Source of the DNA: WLWS01 sp965243105
Lineage (GTDB): Bacteria > Pseudomonadota > Gammaproteobacteria > Eutrophobiales > Eutrophobiaceae
Direction of reading: 5' to 3'
Length of the DNA: 64,000 bases
Assembly (NCBI GenBank): GCA_965243105.1
Contig: CBDEUC010000003.1
Span: 930,001-994,000 of the forward strand
In this document: in pieces, positions 9,300 through 17,523 of the stretch
How positions within the stretch are numbered: the stretch's first letter is position 1
Layout of the letters: each line of letters begins with the position of its first letter
Made by a program: the position numbers and the translations under genes
The notes under the pieces: generated by a model
What the model was told of the DNA's origin: nothing
Database searches by the model: none
What the model saw: the letters and a program-made list of their open reading frames with translations, nothing else

Positions 9300-10198
9300 G
9301 AATGATATAGCTCGAGGACATCAGCAATGGCGTTTATGGATTGCCCGGGAGCCATTAAGTGCACGCCCGAGACGCCTTCAATCTCGCTGAGACCCTGCAT
9401 GAGTTCTACGCAAATGTGCCTGCCCTCTTCTTTTGGTTCTGAACTCTGTTCAAGCCGTTCAATGATTTCTCCCGGCATGGCTACACCCCAGAGATTTTCT
9501 TTCATCCATCTTGCGGATTTTGCAGAGGCAATGGGGCCCAGCCCAATCAGCACCCCCGCACGCCCAAGCAGGTCTCTTTGCGCGAGGTCATCGATATAGC
9601 CCTTTACAAGTTCAAGGTCATAGCATAGCTGGGTTTGTACAAAGCGCGCCCCGGCACCAGTCTTTGCGCGAAGGGCCGGGTGTGTGTCTTCTTTCTCCAG
9701 GCGACGGGGAACGTCAGCACAGCCGATAAAAAAATGAGGCGGGTGGGAAATCTCCCTGCCATTTGGCAGCGCGGCCCTGTGCTCCATATCACCGGCGAGC
9801 TTCATCAGGCCCACGCTGTCGATATCGTGCACCGCCTTTGCCTCGGGCTGGTCGCCCTTTGCCGGGTCATCGCCGGTAAGCGGCAGAAGGTTGGAAATGC
9901 CAAAGGCTGCCGCGCCAATAAGATCGGCACAAAGTGCAATTCGATTGCGATCGCGGCAGGTTAGTTGCAGGACCGGTTCAATACCATTACTGGACAGTAT
10001 CGAAGCTGCTGCAAAGCTCGACATGGTAGTCTTTGCAGCCGCGCCATCGGTCACGTTAATGGCTTCTACCTTGCCCCTTAACAACTCACCCTCGGCAAGC
10101 ACCGAGTCGGCATCGGTTGATAATGGTGGAACAAGTTCCGCGGTAATACTGAACTTGCCTGCTGCCAGTGACTTTTCCAGTTGATTGAGTTGATTCAC
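9296..10198 (-). CDS. Methylenetetrahydrofolate reductase-like protein (MetF family)
   Basis: 300 residues, GTG start. The family features are visible: an early strand-plus-acid motif FSITAELVPP, a barrel strand LQLTCRDRNR, then NLLPLTGDDPAKGDQPEAKAVHDIDSVGLMKL, close to the family's D-P motif for folate binding, and ARFVQTQLCYDLE, corresponding to the family F-x-x-T-Q segment. The reaction is reduction of 5,10-methylene- to 5-methyltetrahydrofolate. The 4-base overlap with a demethylating flavoprotein suggests that it handles one-carbon units released from the amine substrate rather than general methionine synthesis. A housekeeping metF elsewhere cannot be excluded. Confidence 0.85.
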   Translation of the reverse strand: MNQLNQLEKSLAAGKFSITAELVPPLSTDADSVLAEGELLRGKVEAINVTDGAAAKTTMSSFAAASILSSNGIEPVLQLTCRDRNRIALCADLIGAAAFGISNLLPLTGDDPAKGDQPEAKAVHDIDSVGLMKLAGDMEHRAALPNGREISHPPHFFIGCADVPRRLEKEDTHPALRAKTGAGARFVQTQLCYDLELVKGYIDDLAQRDLLGRAGVLIGLGPIASAKSARWMKENLWGVAMPGEIIERLEQSSEPKEEGRHICVELMQGLSEIEGVSGVHLMAPGQSINAIADVLELYHS

Positions 10199-10298
10199 TA
10201 TGCCCGACCTGTAGAAAAAACGTAATTTTGCTGTTATTCATAAAGCATGTCTATCAGAATACCGGGCGCAAGCGTACGAAACCACGAGTGAAAAAATC

Positions 10299-11222
10299 AT
10301 GAGTTACGAATTTATCCGGGAAAAGATCAGGAATAATGAAATCGTCCTGCTGGATGGTGGCACCGGTACCGAGATTGAAAAACAGGGTGTTAAGATGAAT
10401 GACCTGGCATGGTGCGGTATCGCACACATGGAACAGCCGGATGTTGTTACCCGGGTTCATGAAAGTTATATCAGGGCCGGTTCAAACGTCATTATCGCCA
10501 ATACTTTCGCCACGGCGCCGCATATTCTTGAGCACATGGGTCTTGCTGACCAGGCTGAAAAAATAAACACCGATGCAGTCACACTGGCACTCCAGGCCAG
10601 GGAAAACAGCGGTGAAGAAGTGTGCGTGGCGGCTTCAATGTCTTCGGCGCCGGCTTTTGATGCCACGAAACTTCCGGTCGAGGAAAAGTATCGCGAAGGC
10701 TATCACCGCGAAGCGCAAATACTGGCAGCGGCCGGAGCTGAACTCATTGTCACCGAGATGATGATGGATATTAAGAATGCCAGCATGGTGATGGAAGCTG
10801 CAAACAGCGTGGGCTTGCCGGTCTGGCTGGGTATGAGTGCTTCCGTCAATAAACAGGGCGAAGTGTATAACTATGAAGACAGTGACATCTGGGAACGCGA
10901 AAACATCAGGTTTCATGACATGGCCACCACCTTGCTGGATATTGGTTGTGATGCAGCCGGCATCATGCATTCAAACGTCACCGCGATAGTGCCAGGCCTC
11001 GAGGAGTTAAAATCATTTTACGACGGCCCCACATTTGCCTACGCAGAAAGTGGCCACTTTGTTTCACCCAGCTGGAAATTTGAAGAAGTGATCGCGCCGG
11101 CCGCCTACCTGGACTATGCCAGGCAGTGGGTTGATGCCGGAGTAAACATGATCGGAGGCTGCTGCGGTATCGGTCCGGATCATATTGCCATGCTGCGGGA
11201 CAACCTGCAGGGGAGTAAATAG
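10299..11222 (+). CDS. Homocysteine S-methyltransferase family protein
   Basis: 307 residues with the family barrel: VLLDGGTGTEIEKQG at the start, ANTFATAPHIL for the homocysteine-binding loop and GGCCGIGPDHI at the end. The two terminal zinc cysteines are C288 and C289. The third zinc ligand, a Cys in BHMT and MetH, is replaced: the motif here is GIMHSN with H224 in that place. It therefore belongs to a divergent branch, and methyl donor and acceptor are unsure. Transcribed divergently from the MetF-like gene across about 100 bases. The context suggests it takes a methyl group from a betaine-type compound or from methyltetrahydrofolate. Confidence 0.85.
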   Translation: MSYEFIREKIRNNEIVLLDGGTGTEIEKQGVKMNDLAWCGIAHMEQPDVVTRVHESYIRAGSNVIIANTFATAPHILEHMGLADQAEKINTDAVTLALQARENSGEEVCVAASMSSAPAFDATKLPVEEKYREGYHREAQILAAAGAELIVTEMMMDIKNASMVMEAANSVGLPVWLGMSASVNKQGEVYNYEDSDIWERENIRFHDMATTLLDIGCDAAGIMHSNVTAIVPGLEELKSFYDGPTFAYAESGHFVSPSWKFEEVIAPAAYLDYARQWVDAGVNMIGGCCGIGPDHIAMLRDNLQGSK

Positions 11223-11226
11223 TAAA

Positions 11227-12336
11227 TCAGCGTTTCCTGTGACGCTCAAAGAATTCCAGGATCATTCTTGAACCCCAGACATCGCGTTTTAAATCCGGTT
11301 CTTTACACACCGGCATAGCTATTGTTTCCTGCTGTTTTTCAGCCGCGCACCAACCACTGTAAACCGGGTGACCGGGCCAGGTGTGTCCCCTTTGTGGCAG
11401 GGCGCAGCTGGTGATTTCAATACCATTGCTGCCACACTCAGCCTGTCGCTCGCACTGAAGCGCGTCCTCCTGACCAAAACCGCTGTCATACCTTGCAGGA
11501 CTATACTCACACCCTGCAGCGTTGGCCCATGTCTCACTGACCTCGCGTGCGCTGGTGTAAAAATACCCACCGCTCGAGGCACTTTCATCATAGGGTACCG
11601 AGGTATCTTTCATGCCGTTGATCTGCAGTAATGGCAGCGGCTTTGCAGGTGCACAGCTATAGCCAATGGGCAGTCTTCCGGACACAAGGGCAACGGCAGA
11701 CCAGTATTCCCCCATCTCGCAGGCCAGTCGCTGGCTCATCATCGAGCCATTACTGAAACCGGTGAGGAATTGTCTTGACGCATCGCTATTAAACATTAGC
11801 TGTATTTCCTCCATCAACTTCCTTATGAAACCGACGTCGTCATGGCAGGCCGCCCAGGCACAATGACCACAGGAACCACACTCAGGCGGGCAGGGATAAG
11901 GCTCCGCATCGGCGGAGCAAAGCGGTCCACGCGGTCCACTCGCTTTTTGTCCGCTCAGCTCGTTCCAGGAACTGATGAACTGGTTTCCTCCCGTGGAATC
12001 TTTCGCAATGAAATGTGTGCCCTGGGGATAGACAACGATGTATCCCATTTTTTCTGCGTAACGGTTGAAACCACCGCTTGTCTCTAGTGCTATACCGGTC
12101 GCACTACCTCCATAGCCATGCAACATGAGTACAATCGGCAGTTGCTTGTCCAGGTTGAATGATGTTGGCAGGTAAACAAAATACTCGCGCTGGATACCGT
12201 CATGTTGAAGTGTCCTGCGTAACATGATGCCCGTTTGCCACGAATCCGCGTCAATTCCAGGCCCAGACGCACTTACACTTAACGGCGTAGTAAGGACAAG
12301 CAGGATGAGAGACAGGAATATACTTTTTCGAAGCAT
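11227..12336 (-). CDS. Secreted PHB-depolymerase/feruloyl-esterase-like alpha/beta hydrolase
   Basis: 369 residues with a Sec signal (FLSLILLVLTTPLSVSA). Motifs of the esterase PHB/LpqC family are present: LMLHGYGGSA (oxyanion hole), the nucleophile elbow GFSNGSMMS, the acid in INGMKDTSVPYDE and the base in QRGHTWPGH. A cysteine-rich insertion (CSADAEPYPCPPECGSCGHCAWAAC region) sits between the oxyanion and nucleophile motifs and is probably disulfide-bonded in the periplasm or outside. It should hydrolyse carboxylic esters, for example feruloyl, acetyl or hydroxyalkanoate esters. It is the last gene of the sulfatase operon, 18 bases after the amidohydrolase, and ends only 4 bases from the convergent methyltransferase gene. 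Confidence 0.82.
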   Translation of the reverse strand: MLRKSIFLSLILLVLTTPLSVSASGPGIDADSWQTGIMLRRTLQHDGIQREYFVYLPTSFNLDKQLPIVLMLHGYGGSATGIALETSGGFNRYAEKMGYIVVYPQGTHFIAKDSTGGNQFISSWNELSGQKASGPRGPLCSADAEPYPCPPECGSCGHCAWAACHDDVGFIRKLMEEIQLMFNSDASRQFLTGFSNGSMMSQRLACEMGEYWSAVALVSGRLPIGYSCAPAKPLPLLQINGMKDTSVPYDESASSGGYFYTSAREVSETWANAAGCEYSPARYDSGFGQEDALQCERQAECGSNGIEITSCALPQRGHTWPGHPVYSGWCAAEKQQETIAMPVCKEPDLKRDVWGSRMILEFFERHRKR

Positions 12337-12354
12337 GCGAAAACAAGCAGGATT

Positions 12355-14382
12355 CTATTCTTCCCGTTGATAGATAATTTTGCCATCAAACATGGTCAGG
12401 TCGACCCTGGTTTCATGTATTTTTCCTGGTGAACCCTGTTCAGCAAGTTCAACAACATTCTGGTCCAGTACAACAAGGTCAGCAATTTTACCCACTTCAA
12501 TACTGCCGACCCTGTCCTCCTGTTTCATCATGCGGGCGCCGTTGATAGTGAAAGCTGCAAGTGCGTCATGGATGGAGATGGTTTCATTCTCATTCAACAC
12601 CCGGTCCTCGGCCGCCCGCGTCACCGCAATTTCCAGGTTTTCAAAGGGTCTTGGATCGCGGTACTCCACTGGGGCATCACTACCCCAGGTCAGTATGCCC
12701 CCGGACTCCATGATGGAGCGAAAGGGATAGGTGTTTTTCATGTAATACCCGTCAAGATTGTAAAGCTCGTCGCCATTGGCAACCTGGTCGATGAAGGGGA
12801 TCACCGACATGTCGTATTCGAGGTCGGGATCTGCCCAGGCATAGGTCGCGGCGACAAACACGCCCAGCTCACCCAGACGCCTGGTATCGTCGGGATGCAC
12901 AAGTTGCGCGTGGGTAATGCTTTGCGGCAAACCCTGCTGATCGGCAATCGCCTTTACTTCTTCAAATGCATCCAGGGTCAATCGAATAGCCCTGTCGGAA
13001 AGGGCATGAATATGAACATGAAAACCTGCTTCGGTGGTTTGCCTGATAAATTCCCGAATGAAGCGCTCATCATGTTCCAGTACGCCACTGGACTGCTCGC
13101 ATTGAGAAGGGTGAAATCCGTGCTGCTCAATAAACTGTTTCTCATTTCCATTTGATTCGGTGACTCCCTGGCAATCCTTGGACGCGGGATCCACGTAAGC
13201 GACAAGCTCGGCGGAACCGGTCTCGGCGTTGAAGGTAAAGACGGGCTGCTTGAAAGGCTCAAGTACCGCTGCCACTGGTAATGTCGGCGGAACCGCGTAG
13301 GGATTACCCTCGAGCACACCGTCCACCAGCAGCTTCACCGCGTTGGCTTCGACTTTCGGAAACCTTCCCAGTCGCTCACGCATGGATACAAGCTGGGCCA
13401 CCAGTTCTGGCACCTGTTCATGGGCTGAGGGTGACAGCGAATTCTTTATATCGCCATAGAGTGCCGCCAGTAATCGAAAAGTTAAGCCCTCGTTTTCTGC
13501 CAGCCATTCGTAGTACTCGAGCAGGTAAGGATCAACGTAGGCGTCAAGTATGGACGTGATCCCGTTTGCAGCCAGTTTCTCGGCCACAAGCGGCATCATT
13601 TCTTCGGCCGGTTTAAACAGGTATATGTACTCTTTGCCATAATCATCCTTGACCAGGAAACGTGCATATTCACTGATCCCGCCACTGGGTTCACCGAATT
13701 CATCCACTGCCACCAGGTCCCTGTAGGGTTTGAACACCGTGGCCAGGGTTTCCCGGTTTATTCCGACTCTCTCACCTGCTTCATTTTTAGCATTTGCAAG
13801 CGCCATGCTGTTGACTGCGCCGTGATGTCCATCATTCCCTGCCAGCATGATCGGGTGTTCAGTCGATGCTGCATCCAGTGCTGCCCGCAGGGTGGGTAGC
13901 CTTTCGCTGGGTTGATTGCCGTAGGAAAACGCCCACTGTGAGACGATCAGCCACTCACCCTTTTTTACGCCGTACTTATCAATACAGTCCCTGAGGAACG
14001 GCACCATTTCTTCAAGGGTAAATGAGTCACTCTGCATGTCGCAAATATCGAGGTCTGCGATACCTGAGCCATGGATGTGAGTGTCGTGAATACCCGGCAT
14101 CAGCATTCGACCACCGAGATCGTGAATCTCAGTATCTGTACCAACAAAGTCCGCCAGCCCGGCAACATCACCCACGTAGACTATCCTGTTGCCCTTGACG
14201 GCAACGGCTTCCTCGACATTTTTCTCGCGATCTACCGTGTACACGTATGCGTTGGTAAAGACGATGTCGGCTATTGTTTCTCCAACGGGTTTTGCAGCAG
14301 AAACTGCCTGCTCTTTCTCGCACCCGGCAAGAATGAACAGGATTAAAAATGGAATATAAAGTGTGTGAAAAGTAAAACGCAT
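12355..14382 (-). CDS. YtcJ-type amidohydrolase (Amidohydro_3), lipoprotein
   Basis: 675 residues. The N-terminus (FLILFILAGCEKE) is a lipoprotein signal with the lipobox cysteine in LAGC. The amidohydrolase core shows GIHDTHIHG (HxH metal pair), AGNDGHHG, VHIHALSDRAIR (metal His) and LTWGSDAPVEYRDP (catalytic Asp), with a closing beta-domain stretch ADLVVLDQNVVEL. The family hydrolyses formamides and other amide or cyclic bonds, often with unknown substrates. A second, distant paralogue lies at 17524-19278 in the same operon. Confidence 0.87.
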   Translation of the reverse strand: MRFTFHTLYIPFLILFILAGCEKEQAVSAAKPVGETIADIVFTNAYVYTVDREKNVEEAVAVKGNRIVYVGDVAGLADFVGTDTEIHDLGGRMLMPGIHDTHIHGSGIADLDICDMQSDSFTLEEMVPFLRDCIDKYGVKKGEWLIVSQWAFSYGNQPSERLPTLRAALDAASTEHPIMLAGNDGHHGAVNSMALANAKNEAGERVGINRETLATVFKPYRDLVAVDEFGEPSGGISEYARFLVKDDYGKEYIYLFKPAEEMMPLVAEKLAANGITSILDAYVDPYLLEYYEWLAENEGLTFRLLAALYGDIKNSLSPSAHEQVPELVAQLVSMRERLGRFPKVEANAVKLLVDGVLEGNPYAVPPTLPVAAVLEPFKQPVFTFNAETGSAELVAYVDPASKDCQGVTESNGNEKQFIEQHGFHPSQCEQSSGVLEHDERFIREFIRQTTEAGFHVHIHALSDRAIRLTLDAFEEVKAIADQQGLPQSITHAQLVHPDDTRRLGELGVFVAATYAWADPDLEYDMSVIPFIDQVANGDELYNLDGYYMKNTYPFRSIMESGGILTWGSDAPVEYRDPRPFENLEIAVTRAAEDRVLNENETISIHDALAAFTINGARMMKQEDRVGSIEVGKIADLVVLDQNVVELAEQGSPGKIHETRVDLTMFDGKIIYQREE

Positions 14383-14433
14383 AACAGCGTACCTGGCAGG
14401 AATACGCTGTTATTGTGAACTGATTGTCATTGG

Positions 14434-16164
14434 CTAATAGCCGCTGGTCTGATCCGGGTAGATAACACCGTTTTCTATCTCATACTTATCCCAGTCGCTT
14501 AGCATCTCATTAAACAACTCAGGATGTTCATCGGAAACATCGTGCATCTCCGCGGGATCATCTTTCAGGTTATAAAGTTGCCAGGTATTGGTAAGGATCC
14601 CTTTTGTCACCGGTTCCCTGATTTCATGATAGGGCTGGTACATGATCTTCCAATCCCCTTTTCTCAAGGCCCGCTTACCGAATAATTCCCAACCCATTAC
14701 ATAATCTTCAGCATGGACCGCATCAGATTGTCCTTTTAGCATGCTCAGCATAGAAGCACCGCTCAAGTTCGCAACTTCACGTCCTCGGTAAGGCGAGCCC
14801 GGATGCTTCTCTCCGATAAGTTCCAATAAAGTTGGTACCACATCTTTCACCGTTACCATGGCATCGCTGCGAACACCCGATTTAATCCCGCCGGGAAAAT
14901 GGGCAAATGCTGGTACACGCACCCCGCCTTGTGCAGGGTAACCTTTGTATTGTCTTAACGGTGCATTTCCGGCCTGCCCCCAGTTTTGCCCATAATAAAC
15001 ATAGGAATTTGCATTGCCGATATTTTCATAGCTATTGTCGCAACATGCATCTATGTGATCTTGAAGTCCGTGCCAGCCATGAGTGAGATTGTGTGCTTCC
15101 GGACCATTGTCGGAAGTAAAGAATATGAAAGTGTTTTCATATTCCCCTATCTCCTTGAGATAATCGATAACCTTGCCAAGGTAAATATCCACGTCATCCA
15201 CCATGGCCGCGTAGATCTCCATGATCTTTGCAGAATACTTTTTCTCTTCTTCGGTCAGCTCATCCCAGGCTTTTTCACCCGGCATTCTCGGGAACACTTC
15301 CACGTCATCAGCCAACAGTCCCTTTTCCTTTAACGCCTGTAAGCGCTTCTGCTTCAGTACATCATAACCCTCGTCATACACACCCTTGTACTTCGCAATG
15401 GATTCCTGTGGAGCCTGCAAGGGCCAATGTGGAGAAGTGAAAGCAAGATAGGAAAAGAAAGGTTTTCCATCGCCATGATTGCTGGCAATGTATTCAATCA
15501 TTTTTTCCGCCTGGTACTTCGTCGAATAAAAATCATCCGGTAGAGAATCGAGAAGTACACCATCTTCGCGGTAAAGCGCTTTTTCTTTTCCATCACCGGC
15601 GCCAAAGATTGCCAACATGTTGGAAAAAGCACCTGCACCTCCCTGCAATGTCGCAAAGGAACGGTCAAAACCCCGGTCATCCGGGCCATTGTGATCTTCA
15701 AGGCCAAGATGCCACTTCCCGCTCATGTAGGTGTGATAACCAGCATCCTGGAATAATTCTGGTAAAGCTGCCACGCGTGTATTCAGGTAACCTTCATAAC
15801 CGGGTTGCCCTTTCTGGCTATCCGGTATTTCTTCCCACATGTTTCCCAGGCCGGCAATATGAGCATCGGCGCCAGACATCAACATGGCCCGTGTTGGAGA
15901 GCAGTTTGGCGCCACGTGAAAATTATCCAGTGCCACACCCTGTGCCATTAGAGAGTCCATGTTTGGTGTGTTTATTTCGCCGCCATGAATGCCCATATCG
16001 TTATAGGCAAGGTCATCGATAACAACAAGCAGGACGTTTGGCTTTTTCTTCGCCGACTTGGCGGTCATCGACGATGTATCGGCGACCTCGTCACTAGGTG
16101 AAGAACAGGCGGCCAGGAAAATACTGATGAGAACAAAAATGCTGTTGCGTATCCTTATTTTCAC
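14434..16164 (-). CDS. Formylglycine-dependent sulfatase (type I), lipoprotein
   Basis: 576 residues from a GTG start at 16164. That start overlaps the upstream stop as GTGA and leads directly into a lipoprotein signal (FVLISIFLAAC, lipid Cys20); the reading frame stays open to 16326 but the extra residues look non-signal-like. The sulfatase core has VVIDDLAYNDMG (calcium-binding Asp pair), the modification motif CSPTR with C88 becoming formylglycine, GKWHLG, and FFTSDNGPEAHN (metal Asp-Asn pair). It hydrolyses sulfate monoesters at the cell surface or in the periplasm. A maturation enzyme (FGE or anSME) must be elsewhere. The operon's second sulfatase is at 19831-21588. Confidence 0.9.
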   Translation of the reverse strand: MKIRIRNSIFVLISIFLAACSSPSDEVADTSSMTAKSAKKKPNVLLVVIDDLAYNDMGIHGGEINTPNMDSLMAQGVALDNFHVAPNCSPTRAMLMSGADAHIAGLGNMWEEIPDSQKGQPGYEGYLNTRVAALPELFQDAGYHTYMSGKWHLGLEDHNGPDDRGFDRSFATLQGGAGAFSNMLAIFGAGDGKEKALYREDGVLLDSLPDDFYSTKYQAEKMIEYIASNHGDGKPFFSYLAFTSPHWPLQAPQESIAKYKGVYDEGYDVLKQKRLQALKEKGLLADDVEVFPRMPGEKAWDELTEEEKKYSAKIMEIYAAMVDDVDIYLGKVIDYLKEIGEYENTFIFFTSDNGPEAHNLTHGWHGLQDHIDACCDNSYENIGNANSYVYYGQNWGQAGNAPLRQYKGYPAQGGVRVPAFAHFPGGIKSGVRSDAMVTVKDVVPTLLELIGEKHPGSPYRGREVANLSGASMLSMLKGQSDAVHAEDYVMGWELFGKRALRKGDWKIMYQPYHEIREPVTKGILTNTWQLYNLKDDPAEMHDVSDEHPELFNEMLSDWDKYEIENGVIYPDQTSGY

Positions 16165-17492
16165 TTGTTTTCTAGCTCCATGGCTGATGACAGGTAATAA
16201 TTTCGGGCTGGCGCGTTCAATTGTCGATCGGCCAGGCCCCTCAGCGCAATGATTTTCTGTTTTATGGCTTCTTCCCTGTGATCGGCACCAAGAACCAGCA
16301 GGTAATCCGCCAGCTGGCAGGCCCACTGGTAGTCGCCCTTGTCATTTGCCGCTTTCAGTTGCTTCATGAGCACAGCGGAACCGCCGGCAAGGGTGGCAAT
16401 ACGCTGCGCTTCTTCGCCTTCTGACAGTGGATACAAGCTACTTGGATTGCCATCGAACCAGCCAAGGTAACCCGCAAATATGGAACGTACGGCAAATGGA
16501 ACGTTGCCGTAATACTCACGTAAATTCGGTTCCTTTTCCAGGTCGCCAGGCAGCCTGACTTTCTCTACGATCTGATCAGGCGTTAAACCCTCATTGATGT
16601 ACTTAATTGTCTGGGCATGGACGCTGAGAATGGCTTCGGCATAGTTACCCATACTTCGTGCTATTTGATCTTTACCCGTTAAGGGGCGGGTGTGACCGGG
16701 CACCACCATTTCAGCACCAAGCTTGCTCATTTCTTCAACGCTCTTTCCCCACTTGAGCACGTTCCTGTAAGGCGTGCCGCGAATCGCGTACAGGTTTGGA
16801 AAGGCCTTGTAGTAGTTGTCGCCGGTAAACAGCGCTTTTTCATCCGGCAACCAGACATAAAGCTGGTCATCGGTTTCTCCCGGTGCGGCAACCAGGTGTA
16901 CGGATACACCGGCAATCTCCAGTTTCACGATTTTGCCCTCAAAGGTCCGGGTCGGCTCCAGGTAGCCCTTGCCCACCCTGTCCGTCGGTGTTCTACCCGC
17001 TGCAACACCACGATTGATTAACTGCTCATCCGGCAGGTCCCTGCCAAACTGGCGTATTCCGCGTGCTCGCAGTGCTTTCAATACGGGAGGCTTACCACCT
17101 TTCAGACTCACAAAATTGGCGCGGGCATACACTTCCGGCCTGTCATTCCCGGCAAAGGCACTGGCTCCACCTGTGTGGTCGTGGTGACTGTGTGTATAGA
17201 TAATCGCTTTCACGGGCTTGTCGCTGATCTTTCGAAAGTCCGCCATGAGTTCCTCCGCGGCCCCCAGGGCTCGCAGGGTATCCACCACGATGACACCGTC
17301 ATCACCAATGATGAGACCGGTATTGGATCCGTCGTAGCCAACAGCGGCATAGACGCGGTCGCTGAGCTTGATGAGGTCCTTGCGAAACTCGCTCGAGTGT
17401 TGCCTGAGTTCCTCGTTTGGACTCAACATGGTTTCGGCTACAACTACATGGCTGGAAAAAAGAAAACCCAGCAGGAGAATCAGGATTCGCAT
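16161..17492 (-). CDS. Exported SdsA/BDS1-like metallo-beta-lactamase-fold alkylsulfatase
   Basis: 443 residues with a Sec signal (LILLLGFLFSSHVVVA). The metal motif THSHHDHTGG (residues 100-109) and the later APGETDDQ, FTGDNYYKAFPNLYAIRGT and VVPGHTRP segments match the type III alkylsulfatase group (SdsA1, BDS1), including the alpha-helical dimerisation region (SVEEMSKLGAE...VHAQTIKYINEGLTPDQI...REYYGNVPFAVRSIFAGYLGWFDGNP). The C-terminal SCP2-like domain of classical SdsA1 (about 650 residues) is missing, so hydrophobic-chain binding may differ. Its position among two sulfatases supports a sulfate-ester role. The stop overlaps the next gene's GTG start. Confidence 0.82.
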   Translation of the reverse strand: MRILILLLGFLFSSHVVVAETMLSPNEELRQHSSEFRKDLIKLSDRVYAAVGYDGSNTGLIIGDDGVIVVDTLRALGAAEELMADFRKISDKPVKAIIYTHSHHDHTGGASAFAGNDRPEVYARANFVSLKGGKPPVLKALRARGIRQFGRDLPDEQLINRGVAAGRTPTDRVGKGYLEPTRTFEGKIVKLEIAGVSVHLVAAPGETDDQLYVWLPDEKALFTGDNYYKAFPNLYAIRGTPYRNVLKWGKSVEEMSKLGAEMVVPGHTRPLTGKDQIARSMGNYAEAILSVHAQTIKYINEGLTPDQIVEKVRLPGDLEKEPNLREYYGNVPFAVRSIFAGYLGWFDGNPSSLYPLSEGEEAQRIATLAGGSAVLMKQLKAANDKGDYQWACQLADYLLVLGADHREEAIKQKIIALRGLADRQLNAPARNYYLSSAMELENK

Positions 17493-17523
17493 AAAAAATT
17501 ATTCCCGGTTGGTTACTTTAATT

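Noticed and set aside
16165..16326. Longer N-terminus for the sulfatase starting at 16326
   Set aside because: It would overlap the upstream MBL-fold gene by over 160 bases and hide the lipoprotein signal; the GTG at 16164 overlaps the upstream stop as GTGA and starts directly at the signal.
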